Source: Muricauda sp. SCSIO 64092 (GTDB lineage: Bacteria > Bacteroidota > Bacteroidia > Flavobacteriales > Flavobacteriaceae). From it: DNA of 64,000 nt. Under the pieces are notes generated by a model that worked only from the letters and a program-made list of their open reading frames with translations, was not told the origin of the DNA and searched no databases. The translations under genes and the position numbers were made by a program. Below, one piece after another: positions 32,576-40,774 of this stretch (position 1 is its first letter; every line of letters starts with the position of its first letter). The DNA lies in NCBI RefSeq assembly GCF_023016285.1, contig NZ_CP095413.1, positions 4,850,501 to 4,914,500 of the forward strand, in the 5' to 3' direction.

Positions 32576-33175
32576 TCAGTCCACAATGTTACTTAACATT
32601 TTGTAAACCAGATGGGTCGGTAGTCCCACAACATTGTTGTAGGAACCATGGATTTCCTCAATTCCTATGGCGCCCAACCATTCCTGAATACCATAGGCGC
32701 CAGCCTTGTCAAAAGGTTGACAGGTTTGGATATAATAGTCGATTTCCTTTTGTTCGAGACGCTTAAATTTTACCTTGGTGACCGTATGCGCCGTTTTCTG
32801 TTGTGTTGTGGTGGTAAAGCAGACAGAGGTAATGACCTCATGCCAATCCCCGGAAAGTTTTTGCAACATTTGGGATGCTTCCTGGGAATCAACGGCCTTT
32901 GCCAGGGACATTCCGTTCCACCATACCACGGTATCGGAGGTAATCAAAATCTCGTTTTCCCTAAGCATGCCCTTAAAGGCGGATGCCTTCAATTCTGCCA
33001 GATAGTTCGATATCCCTTCCGCTTTTAATTCTTTGGGATGGATTTCATCCACGGGTTTTAAACGAATCTCAAATTCCAGCCCCAGTTCCTCAAAAAACTT
33101 TTTTCTACGGGGGGAACCGGAGGCCAAAACGAGTTTGTACCCTTTTAATTTTTCTGCAAGCGGATTTTCAGTCAT
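32576..33175 (-). CDS. maf: Maf family nucleotide pyrophosphatase
   Basis: A 199-residue cytosolic enzyme that hydrolyses non-canonical nucleoside triphosphates to monophosphates, protecting DNA and RNA. Motifs are L-V-L-A-S-G-S-P-R-R-K-K-F near the N-terminus (phosphate loop with S and R), I-T-S-D-T-V-V-W (catalytic Asp), and the C-terminal K-A-G-A-Y-G-I-Q-E-W with V-V-G-L-P. The length is normal. The downstream 105 bases are duplicated at 30685-30789, so its current C-terminus (N-I-V-D) may derive from a recombination event. Its start overlaps the end of the kdsC-like gene by 8 bases, and it is the third gene of a DUF2520-HAD-maf operon. Confidence 0.95.
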   Translation of the reverse strand: MTENPLAEKLKGYKLVLASGSPRRKKFFEELGLEFEIRLKPVDEIHPKELKAEGISNYLAELKASAFKGMLRENEILITSDTVVWWNGMSLAKAVDSQEASQMLQKLSGDWHEVITSVCFTTTTQQKTAHTVTKVKFKRLEQKEIDYYIQTCQPFDKAGAYGIQEWLGAIGIEEIHGSYNNVVGLPTHLVYKMLSNIVD

Positions 33176-33695
33176 TTTTGGAACTGAAGTTGTTTTCCCA
33201 GTCGCCCCGAACTTTTAGGACCTGTTCAATAATATCCCGTACACAACCTTCCCCACCATTTTTATGGGAGACATAATCGCAGATGGCCTTGACCTCTGCT
33301 ATGGCATTTTGGGGACAGGTGGCCAATTTTACACGTCTCATTGGGGGGATATCGGGCATATCATCACCCATGTACAGCACATTTTCCGGGTTAATGTTGT
33401 GGATGTCCAAATACTCCTCCAGAGGTTCTTCCTTATAGTGCGCTCCAAGATAAATATCCGTAATGCCCAGGCCTTTTAACCGATCTTTTACCCCTTGGTT
33501 GCTTCCTCCGGTAATAATGCAAATATTGTATCCCTTGATCAATGCGGTTTTAAGGGCGTAACCATCCTTTACATTCATTTTTCGCAACATTTCACCCGAT
33601 GTGGTCACTAAAATTGTCCCATCGGTCAGTACGCCATCAACATCAAAGATAAAAGTGGTGATGTCCTTCAGGTATTCCTTATAGTTCTTTTTCAT
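33168..33695 (-). CDS. KdsC-like HAD phosphatase (KDO-8-phosphate phosphatase family)
   Basis: A 175-residue HAD-superfamily phosphatase of the C0 type. The nucleophile motif is F-D-V-D-G-V-L-T-D-G, motif II is in C-I-I-T-G-G-S, and motif III/IV is M-G-D-D-M-P-D. KdsC removes phosphate from KDO-8-P in lipopolysaccharide synthesis; homologues in this family act on other sugar phosphates such as those of sialic acid or Kdn, and the fold forms a tetramer. It overlaps maf by 8 bases and DUF2520 by 17 bases, so all three are coupled. The precise sugar phosphate is an inference. Confidence 0.87.
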   Translation of the reverse strand: MKKNYKEYLKDITTFIFDVDGVLTDGTILVTTSGEMLRKMNVKDGYALKTALIKGYNICIITGGSNQGVKDRLKGLGITDIYLGAHYKEEPLEEYLDIHNINPENVLYMGDDMPDIPPMRRVKLATCPQNAIAEVKAICDYVSHKNGGEGCVRDIIEQVLKVRGDWENNFSSKND

Positions 33696-34440
33696 ACAAT
33701 GCCTTAATCGATTCGCTCAGTAATTGATAAATTTTTTGTTGAAGTGGGTCCTGTAATTGGCTGATATGCTGTTGCATGGTAACGATGTCGTTTCTCCTGG
33801 CCGGACCAGTCTGTGCTTCTTTGGGTGACAAATGTCGGATTTTGTTCACGGTTTCTAAAATCAACGGGAACAATAAGTGGAAAGGGATTTTATTTTCCGC
33901 ACAGATTTCGTGGGCCATATGGTACAGGTGATTTGGGTAATTGTTGACCAAAACCGCACAGAGATGGAGCTTTTTCCGCTGAGCGGATGAAATACTGTAC
34001 ACCTGATTACTTATTGATTTTCCCAGGGTTTCCAGAAGCAAAAGATTTTCCTCACTTTCGGCTTCAATGCAAATGGGAATTTCACGGAAATGGACCTCAT
34101 TCCCTCTGGTGAAGGTCTGTAATGGATAGAACACCCCACGTTGCCTGGATTTTAGGGCATCCATGGGAACACTTCCGGAAGTGTGGACCACTATCCCCAT
34201 TTTATCCCTTAAAGTTTTGGAGACCTCTGTTATTGACGAATCCGAAACGGCCAAAATGTACATATCCGCCTCGGCAATTTTGGCTATGGAAGAGGTCTTG
34301 GAAACTTCTGGTTTAAAGTCCTTTATAGCCTCGCTGTTCCTCCCGTATACTTGGAGAACCGCAATATCCTTTGATTTGGAAAATGCATGGAACAAATGAT
34401 TGGCCACATTCCCCGTTCCAAGAAGTACTACGCTAAGCAT
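33679..34440 (-). CDS. Rossmann-like and DUF2520 domain protein
   Basis: A 253-residue protein with an NAD(P)-binding Rossmann fold at the N-terminus (V-V-L-L-G-T-G-N-V-A-N-H-L) and a C-terminal all-helical DUF2520 domain (K-L-H-L-C-A-V-L-V-N-N-Y-P-N-H-L and P-L-I-L-E-T-V-N-K). The overall architecture is that of short beta-hydroxyacid or ketopantoate-like reductases, but no substrate is known. A TTG at 34446 is in frame but the ATG at 34440 is preferred. It begins the operon with the HAD phosphatase and maf. It is divergent from the ccsBA gene at 34570, with a -7 element for the latter between them. Confidence 0.88.
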   Translation of the reverse strand: MLSVVLLGTGNVANHLFHAFSKSKDIAVLQVYGRNSEAIKDFKPEVSKTSSIAKIAEADMYILAVSDSSITEVSKTLRDKMGIVVHTSGSVPMDALKSRQRGVFYPLQTFTRGNEVHFREIPICIEAESEENLLLLETLGKSISNQVYSISSAQRKKLHLCAVLVNNYPNHLYHMAHEICAENKIPFHLLFPLILETVNKIRHLSPKEAQTGPARRNDIVTMQQHISQLQDPLQQKIYQLLSESIKALYEKEL

Positions 34441-34540
34441 ACCCAAAAGTACGAACTTGAAAGAGCCTTTTTAAAAAGAATTAACGGTTTTGTTTAAGAA
34501 TTTGCTGGACAAACGATTCCGTTAAATCACTTCTAGGTCG

Positions 34541-34548
34541 TAATTTTG
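34541..34548 (+). promoter_or_regulatory. -7 element (TAATTTTG) for ccsBA
   Basis: TAATTTTG overlaps an in-frame TTG at 34546 and ends 21 bases before the ATG at 34570, which supports that ATG as the start. No convincing -33 TTG is seen. Confidence 0.5.
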
Positions 34549-34569
34549 CAAGCCGAAAGCGAATGTCCT

Positions 34570-37500
34570 ATGTTCGATCTATTAAAGAAAACACTGTTCT
34601 CCACCAAACTAATGGCCGTACTCTTCCTGCTTTTTGCAGCTGCCATGGGAATAGGCACCTTTATTGAAAGTTGGTACAGTACGGAAACCGCTCGGATTTA
34701 CATTTACAATGCCACTTGGTTTGAGGCCATTATGGTGTTTTTTGTCATCAACTTTTTTGGGAACATTTATAGATACAATTTGCTGCAATGGAAGAAATGG
34801 CCGGTTTTGGTATTGCACCTATCTTGGATACTGATCATTGTTGGGGCATTTGTAACGCGTTACATCAGTTTTGAAGGAATGATGCCCATTCGGGAAGGGA
34901 ATTCGGAAAAGGTTTTTTATTCCGATAAAACCTATCTCACGGCGTATATAGATGGACCAATTGATGGGCAGAACCGCAGAAAGGTACTTGAGGATGATAT
35001 TTTGGTAACTCCGGAAGGAAAACGTTCCAGTCTCCCATGGAACGATGATTTCAACGGGCAAGCTTTTTCCATTGCCTTTGTGGACTTCATCAAAGGGGCA
35101 AAGGAAGGTTTGGTTCTTGATGAAAAAGGCAAGGAATATCTAAAAATAGTGGAGGCTGGTGATGGCCAGCGGCATGAGCACTACCTGGAAAACAATTCCA
35201 TTGCCAGTATTCACAACGTGCTCTTTGCTTTGAACAAGGAAACCAAAGGGGCCATCAATATTTTTTACAGGGACGGGGAATATCAAATTCAATCGCCATT
35301 TGAAGGACAGTACATGCGAATGGCGGACCAGTTTCAAGGGGAATTGGTAAAAGACAGTATTCAACCCTTGCAACTACGTTCCCTGTACACTACCGTTGGA
35401 ATGCAATTTGTGATTCCAGAACCTCCGGTGAAAGGATCTTATGGCGTGGTTAAGGTTCCTGAAAATGAAATTAATGAGCAAACCCAGGATGCATTGGTGG
35501 TGGCGGTGACCGTAAATGGGGAAACTGTGGAGAAGAGACTTCTGGGCAGTCAAGGGCCTTCCGACTTTTCCGATAAGTTTACCCTAAATGGGCTCGATTT
35601 TTCACTTCGATATGGTTCCAAGGTCTATGAGTTACCATTCCATGTACGGTTGAACGACTTTATAGCAGAGAAGTACCCAGGAACGGAAAGCAGTTACAAG
35701 TCCTTTATGAGCAAAGTGACCATTGAAGATGAACGCCCATATGACTATGACATTTTTATGAACCATATTTTGGACCATAGGGGATACCGCTTTTTCCAAT
35801 CCAGTTTTATGCCGGATGAAAAAGGCACGGTGCTCAGTGTAAACCATGATCAATGGGGCACATGGATTACCTATATTGGGTATTTTCTTTTATATTTTGG
35901 ACTGTTGGGCATCATGTTCTTTGGCAAAACCCGTTTTAAGGAGCTGGCGAAATCCCTGGATAAAGTGAAAAGGAAAAAGGCAACTTTGACTGCCGTATTG
36001 CTCCTTTGTTTTGGTTTGCACACTTACGGACAAGAACCACCACATGACGACCATACGGGTTTGCCCACCCAGACACAGATAGATTCCGTGATTCGTGCTA
36101 CAACGGTGGATGTTGCCCATGCCGATAAGTTTGGGGAAATTGTCATCCAGGATGAGGGGGGGCGCATGAAACCCTTGCATACCTTTACTTCGGAACTGCT
36201 TCGTAAGCTCAGTGGAAAGGACAAATTCAAGGATCTAAACTCGGATCAGGTGTTTCTCTCCATGATGTTGAATCCCCCACTGTGGTATAATGTCGATTTT
36301 ATCAATGTAGGGGAAAGGCAAAACGATAGTATCCGACAGATTATTGGCGCAGAAGGAGGGCAGAAATTTATAAATGCCACGGATTTGTTCGATGCTACCG
36401 GTATGTACAAGCTAAAACCGTATTTGGAAGCCGCCACGTCCACCACAAATCCCAATAAGTTCCAAAAGGATTTTATTAAGGTACATGAGCGTATAGGGTT
36501 GTTAAATATGGCCCTGAGCGGACAGATTCTAAAGATTTTTCCACTTTTGAACGATGAGAACAACAAATGGATTTCGGCAGTTGAGTTTCGTTCCGGACAG
36601 TATCAGGTGCAGGATTCCCTATACGCCAACTTTATGGCAAACGGTTTGCCCTATTACTTGAATACGCTTCAAAATTCCATCGCTACGGGGGACTATTCGG
36701 AGTCCAATAAACTTCTGGAGGCCTTTAAACAGAACCAAAGGAATCATGGGCAGGAAGTACTGCCCACGGAAAAGAAGGTCAAGACCGAAATCCTGTATAA
36801 CAAACTGGACATTTTTAATCGTTTGTTCAAGTATTATGGAATGGTGGGATTATTGTTGTTCATCGTATTGGTGCTTCGCATTTTTAAGGATAGGGAGATT
36901 TGGAAAGCGGCCACCTACTTTTTAAAGGGAATCATAATCCTCTTCTTTATTTGGCATACTGCCGGGTTGGTCCTTCGTTGGTACATCTCTGGCCACGCCC
37001 CTTGGAGTGATGCGTACGAAAGCATTTTATATGTGGCTTGGGCTACCCTGGCCATGGGACTGGCCTTTGGTAGGAAAAGTGAATTGACCATTGCGGCCAG
37101 TACTTTTGTCACCTCCATGTTATTATGGATTGCCCATCAAAGTTGGGTAGACCCTTCCATAGCCAATCTGGTCCCCGTTTTGGACAGTTATTGGCTTATG
37201 ATCCATGTAGCGGTCATTGTGGGCAGTTATGGACCGTTGACCGTGGGAATGATCTTGGGGGTCGTATCCCTATTGCTCATTATCCTTACCACCAAAGAGA
37301 ACAAGAAGAAAATGGAACTGAACCTCAAAGAACTGACCATCATAAATGAACTGGCACTTACCGTAGGTTTGGTGATGTTGACCATTGGTAATTTTTTGGG
37401 AGGCCAATGGGCCAATGAGAGCTGGGGGCGTTATTGGGGTTGGGATCCCAAAGAGACCTGGGCCCTGGTTTCCATAATGATATACGCCTTTGTGCTCCAT

Positions 37501-37743
37501 ATGCGATTGGTCCCTGCACTTAAGGGTAGATGGTTGTTCAACTTTATGAGCGTGGTGGCCTTTGGTGCCATTATGATGACCTATTTTGGAGTTAACTTTT
37601 ATTTAGTGGGGCTACATAGCTATGCACAATCCGGTTCTGCGGCGATTACCCCGGACTATGTAAAGTACATTGTTTTGGCCGTTATTCTTCTTGGAGGTAT
37701 TAGTTACTGGAGGTATCGGGCGAATTACGTACAAGCAAAATAG
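34570..37743 (+). CDS. ccsA: Fused cytochrome c biogenesis protein CcsBA (ResB-CcsA)
   Basis: A 1057-residue integral membrane protein that exports heme and attaches it to apocytochrome c (system II). The N-terminal ResB-like part has three helices in the first 100 residues (A-V-L-F-L-L-F-A-A-A-M-G-I-G-T), then a long periplasmic domain and a fourth helix (W-I-T-Y-I-G-Y-F-L-L-Y-F). A soluble linker (about 480-750) follows. The C-terminal CcsA part has about eight helices with the tryptophan-rich heme-handling motif W-G-R-Y-W-G-W-D-P-K-E-T-W-A-L-V near residue 950, and flanking histidines. Fused CcsBA proteins of this length are usual in Bacteroidota. It is followed by a repeat element. Confidence 0.95.
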   Translation: MFDLLKKTLFSTKLMAVLFLLFAAAMGIGTFIESWYSTETARIYIYNATWFEAIMVFFVINFFGNIYRYNLLQWKKWPVLVLHLSWILIIVGAFVTRYISFEGMMPIREGNSEKVFYSDKTYLTAYIDGPIDGQNRRKVLEDDILVTPEGKRSSLPWNDDFNGQAFSIAFVDFIKGAKEGLVLDEKGKEYLKIVEAGDGQRHEHYLENNSIASIHNVLFALNKETKGAINIFYRDGEYQIQSPFEGQYMRMADQFQGELVKDSIQPLQLRSLYTTVGMQFVIPEPPVKGSYGVVKVPENEINEQTQDALVVAVTVNGETVEKRLLGSQGPSDFSDKFTLNGLDFSLRYGSKVYELPFHVRLNDFIAEKYPGTESSYKSFMSKVTIEDERPYDYDIFMNHILDHRGYRFFQSSFMPDEKGTVLSVNHDQWGTWITYIGYFLLYFGLLGIMFFGKTRFKELAKSLDKVKRKKATLTAVLLLCFGLHTYGQEPPHDDHTGLPTQTQIDSVIRATTVDVAHADKFGEIVIQDEGGRMKPLHTFTSELLRKLSGKDKFKDLNSDQVFLSMMLNPPLWYNVDFINVGERQNDSIRQIIGAEGGQKFINATDLFDATGMYKLKPYLEAATSTTNPNKFQKDFIKVHERIGLLNMALSGQILKIFPLLNDENNKWISAVEFRSGQYQVQDSLYANFMANGLPYYLNTLQNSIATGDYSESNKLLEAFKQNQRNHGQEVLPTEKKVKTEILYNKLDIFNRLFKYYGMVGLLLFIVLVLRIFKDREIWKAATYFLKGIIILFFIWHTAGLVLRWYISGHAPWSDAYESILYVAWATLAMGLAFGRKSELTIAASTFVTSMLLWIAHQSWVDPSIANLVPVLDSYWLMIHVAVIVGSYGPLTVGMILGVVSLLLIILTTKENKKKMELNLKELTIINELALTVGLVMLTIGNFLGGQWANESWGRYWGWDPKETWALVSIMIYAFVLHMRLVPALKGRWLFNFMSVVAFGAIMMTYFGVNFYLVGLHSYAQSGSAAITPDYVKYIVLAVILLGGISYWRYRANYVQAK

Positions 37744-37744
37744 C

Positions 37745-37817
37745 TGTCTTTCCGAACGAGCGGAGTGAGGAGGAATCGCTTTAGATTTCTCACTGCCGTT
37801 AGCAGATTCGAAATGAC
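37745..37817. repeat. REP-like imperfect palindrome
   Basis: The ends TGTCTTTCCGAA and TTCGAAATGACA are imperfect complements, and the centre contains GAGTGAGG and TTTCTCACT. Similar intergenic elements with GATTTCTCACT and CGAAATGACA words recur in flavobacterial genomes, to my knowledge. It may act as a terminator between the convergent ccsBA and M14 genes. Confidence 0.6.
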
Positions 37818-37830
37818 ATAATGTTTCTAT

Positions 37831-39108
37831 TCACTCCATTAGCAAGCCCATCAATTCCTCAGCGGCCACCTTTCCTTTTTCCCTTAAAAAATCCCTGGGG
37901 GTGTTGTCACCCAATTCAAATACGATTGCAGGCATTCCGTGGGCTACAAAAAAATGGTTTCTGGAGACCATGGTTGGCGTCACTTTTTTGGAAGCACTGA
38001 TATTGGTCTTTTTTGAAGGTAAACGATTTGAGATGCGCGTAATCCAATCAAATACTATTTTACCCCTTTCCCCAGTGACCGTGGTATCCAAAGGATAGTA
38101 GATATCATCCCAGGTGGAGTGGAAGTCGACCCCAAAAACAAATTCGTACCCATCCTCACGTTTTTGCTTTAAAAAATCGCGGATTGCCCTGGTCTCGGGC
38201 TGATTGAATTCCTGCCAATCCCGGTTGAGGTCAATACCACCGGAATTATGTCTCCAGTTTCCATTGTCCACCCCATCGGGATTCATCAAGGGTACATTAA
38301 AGACCGTAAATTTTTTCCGAAACGCCCTGGCTTGGTCCGAATCTCCCGCAAGGGTTTCCATGAAGGACTTCATGGCCAAAAAACCGGTTACTTCCGGTGG
38401 ATGTTGACGGGAAATGATCACCAATGCCTTTTTTGAAGCACCTTCGTCCACTTCCATAAGGTTCATTGTACGACCTTCCCGACTCTTCCCAATTTCATAA
38501 TTGGATATAAATCGTTTTTGGGAAAGGGAATCCACCCATTGTCCCACTCTTTTGGAAGGATACAATTCCTGGGCAGTTATCCAAATTGGCTTTTCGTCCA
38601 CCCGAACCGTGACCTCCACAAATTCCGGCGCAGCTTTCAATCCAAACGCTCCCTCCCCCGGGTTGATCGCTTTAAATTGGGTACTGTCCAAGGCCTTAAA
38701 ATGCAGGCCATCATGGCTTATTTTTGGGTAATACCGACTTCGACTGTCCTGATACGTCAGCTTTAAGGTAATTTCCTGTGCTGTGCTGCCCCAAACTTTA
38801 AAACCATACCAAGGACTGGGGTTTATGGGAGTGTTTTCTGCAGTAAACCAAAGGGTGTAATGGGTATTGGAATCCTGGGCAACACCATTTAAACGGGCCC
38901 CATCAAACTGATTGCTGAAAAAAACCGTACTGTCCTGAAAAGCCCAGACCCCTTTCCATTGTCGTTGTACCGGTTTCGTTTTGGTGGACACAATTGGGGT
39001 GGGGCCTTGCCCTTGATATCCCGATTTTTCAACCGCAGGTTTGGTGTTTTTACAAGCGAAAAGCACTAGAAAAAAAACGGCGACAATCGGTATGGAATGT
39101 ATTTTCAT
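37831..39108 (-). CDS. M14 family zinc carboxypeptidase, lipoprotein
   Basis: A 425-residue exported lipoprotein (M-K-I-H-S-I-P-I-V-A-V-F-F-L-V-L-F-A-C with the lipobox Cys). Residues about 45-190 form a beta-sandwich domain of the kind found before the catalytic domain in cytosolic carboxypeptidase relatives. The catalytic part has I-S-R-Q-H-P-P-E-V-T-G (zinc ligands His and Glu), N-P-D-G-V-D-N-G, R-H-N-S-G-G-I-D-L-N-R-D-W (substrate-binding Asn and Arg), D-F-H-S-T-W-D (third zinc ligand) and the general base in F-E-L-G-D-N. It cleaves C-terminal or side-chain-linked residues of peptides outside the cytoplasm; preference unknown. Confidence 0.88.
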   Translation of the reverse strand: MKIHSIPIVAVFFLVLFACKNTKPAVEKSGYQGQGPTPIVSTKTKPVQRQWKGVWAFQDSTVFFSNQFDGARLNGVAQDSNTHYTLWFTAENTPINPSPWYGFKVWGSTAQEITLKLTYQDSRSRYYPKISHDGLHFKALDSTQFKAINPGEGAFGLKAAPEFVEVTVRVDEKPIWITAQELYPSKRVGQWVDSLSQKRFISNYEIGKSREGRTMNLMEVDEGASKKALVIISRQHPPEVTGFLAMKSFMETLAGDSDQARAFRKKFTVFNVPLMNPDGVDNGNWRHNSGGIDLNRDWQEFNQPETRAIRDFLKQKREDGYEFVFGVDFHSTWDDIYYPLDTTVTGERGKIVFDWITRISNRLPSKKTNISASKKVTPTMVSRNHFFVAHGMPAIVFELGDNTPRDFLREKGKVAAEELMGLLME

Positions 39109-39160
39109 GATTCTTGAATTAGCCTATGGAAAAATATGGATTTTTAAGAAAATTATGGTT

Positions 39161-39194
39161 TTGATGTTATTTTCAAAAGTTTTATGCATCTTTG
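39161..39194 (+). promoter_or_regulatory. Weak promoter candidate for the MATE leader
   Basis: TTG (39161-39163) followed after 23 bases by CATCTTTG (39187-39194), one mismatch from TAnnTTTG. It would start a transcript just before the leader reading frame at 39210. Confidence 0.4.
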
Positions 39195-39209
39195 CACCAT
39201 CATGAAGTA

Positions 39210-39282
39210 ATGGAAATTATGAACACACTGGCATTTTTGGATCTGTTCCCGACCAAGTAACCGAAAGGGAGTTTTTGGTTAC
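39210..39282 (+). promoter_or_regulatory. Leader with a 16-codon frame and overlapping hairpin before the MATE gene
   Basis: A short frame (39210-39260) encodes M-E-I-M-N-T-L-A-F-L-D-L-F-P-T-K. Its stop codon lies inside the left arm of a hairpin, GTAACC (39257-39262) paired with GGTTAC (39277-39282). The layout resembles a leader-peptide control device, but it matches no riboswitch or attenuator family I know. The remaining 42 bases before the MATE ATG are AT-rich. Confidence 0.35.
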
Positions 39283-39324
39283 ACGCTAGTTTTCTTCATT
39301 TTTTAACATCATAATTTCTAAATC

Positions 39325-40731
39325 ATGTCATCACGACAATTATCAATAAAACAATTAGTTACGTATTTCTGGATTGCCATTTCCGGTAAGGAGCAGGAAT
39401 TTACCAATGGGAGCATTCGCAAGGCCATTTTTATGCTATCCATCCCCATGATTTTGGAAATGCTTATGGAGAGCATTTTTGCCTTGGTCGATATTGCCTA
39501 CGTTTCCAGGGTAAGTGTAAATGCGGTAGCGACCATTGGCCTAACGGAATCCGTTATTACCCTGGTCTATGCCATTGCCATTGGCTTAAGTATGGCCGCA
39601 ACGGCCGTAGTTGCCCGCAGGGTAGGGGAACAAGATTTGAAAGGAGCCCGGGAAGCTGCGGTACAGGCCATTTTCCTAGGGGTATCGGTAGCGCTTATTG
39701 TTGGGGTGATAGGGCTGCTCTACAATAAGGAAATCCTTGCCTTAATGGGGGCCGAGCCCGATTTAATTGAGGAAGGCCATGGGTACACCAAATGGTTGAT
39801 CGGTGGGAACATCACCATTCTTTTACTTTTTCTGATCAATGCTATTTTTAGGGGTGCTGGGGATGCCAGTATTGCCATGTGGACCTTGGTGCTTTCCAAT
39901 GGATTGAACATCATCCTTGATCCCATCTTTATTTTTGGATGGGGTCCAGTACCTGAATATGGTGTTATGGGAGCCGCTATTGCCACCAACATTGGTAGAG
40001 GGACGGCCGTAGTATTCCAATTGGGTATTTTATTCTTTGGTTGGGGCAAGATCAAATTGGTATTGAACGACGTTATGTTGAATGTTAAGGTCATGTTCAA
40101 CCTGATCAGGGTTTCCTTAGGGGGAATCGCCCAATTCCTCATTGGAACATCCAGTTGGGTGTTTTTGATGCGAATCATGAGCGAATTTGGTAGTGAGGTC
40201 CTTGCGGGATACACTATTGCCATAAGGGTAATGATGTTTACACTAATGCCCTCCTGGGGAATGAGCAATGCTGCTGCAACACTGGTAGGGCAGAACCTGG
40301 GGGCCAAACAACCGGAACGTGCGGAGAAATCGGTTTGGATAACGGGAAAATACAATGCCTATTTTATGGGGCTGGTATCCATTGTTTATCTGCTATTTGC
40401 AAAACAAATCGTTGGAATGTTCAATAGTACCCCTTCGGTAGTGGATAATGGGGGACTTTGTCTCCAGATCATTGCTGCGGGTTATATTTTCTATGCCTAT
40501 GGAATGGTAGTGACCAATGCCTTTAACGGATCCGGGGACACACAGACCCCAACAAAGATCAACCTGATTTCGTTTTGGCTGTTTCAATTGCCTTTGGCCT
40601 ACCTATTGGCACTGGTTTTGGGCTTTGGGGCAATGGGTGTTTTTATTGCCATTACCACGGCAGAAGTGCTGTTGGCCATAATTGCCATTGTTTGGTTTAG
40701 GAAAGGAAATTGGAAAGCGGTCCAGGTTTAG
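39325..40731 (+). CDS. MATE family efflux transporter
   Basis: A 468-residue cation-coupled multidrug/toxin extruder with 12 membrane helices in two similar bundles. The first half has I-F-M-L-S-I-P-M-I-L-E-M-L-M-E-S-I-F, then D-I-A-Y-V-S-R-V and the V-A-R-R-V-G-E-Q segment. The second half repeats the pattern with M-S-N-A-A-A-T-L-V-G-Q-N-L-G-A-K and G-S-G-D-T-Q-T-P-T-K. Both bundles carry the P-M/G-x-x-x-Q-type features of the NorM/DinF-like branch. The export substrate is unknown. It is preceded by a leader with a small reading frame and hairpin, and followed 43 bases later by a PLP lyase gene. Confidence 0.93.
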   Translation: MSSRQLSIKQLVTYFWIAISGKEQEFTNGSIRKAIFMLSIPMILEMLMESIFALVDIAYVSRVSVNAVATIGLTESVITLVYAIAIGLSMAATAVVARRVGEQDLKGAREAAVQAIFLGVSVALIVGVIGLLYNKEILALMGAEPDLIEEGHGYTKWLIGGNITILLLFLINAIFRGAGDASIAMWTLVLSNGLNIILDPIFIFGWGPVPEYGVMGAAIATNIGRGTAVVFQLGILFFGWGKIKLVLNDVMLNVKVMFNLIRVSLGGIAQFLIGTSSWVFLMRIMSEFGSEVLAGYTIAIRVMMFTLMPSWGMSNAAATLVGQNLGAKQPERAEKSVWITGKYNAYFMGLVSIVYLLFAKQIVGMFNSTPSVVDNGGLCLQIIAAGYIFYAYGMVVTNAFNGSGDTQTPTKINLISFWLFQLPLAYLLALVLGFGAMGVFIAITTAEVLLAIIAIVWFRKGNWKAVQV

Positions 40732-40774
40732 GGTTGCCACCATTTTTCTTACTTTTAGCAATCAATTTAAAGTC

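Larger units (their letters stand above)
30685..32695. repeat. Islet bounded by 105-bp direct repeats of the maf 3' end
   Basis: Direct repeats at 30685-30789 and 32591-32695 flank about 1.8 kb of AT-rich sequence. The content is one membrane protein gene (31168-31776), a MITE (31919-32131) and unassigned sequence. The 378 bases between the left repeat and the membrane protein gene hold nothing I can assign; a CATCTTTG resembling a -7 element precedes the gene. The arrangement looks like an att-type duplication after integration in the 3' end of maf, but no integrase gene is present. Confidence 0.6.

Noticed and set aside
39241..39282. SAM riboswitch before the MATE and PLP genes
   Set aside because: The sequence lacks the conserved core of SAM-I or SAM-II types; only a simple hairpin and a small frame are present.
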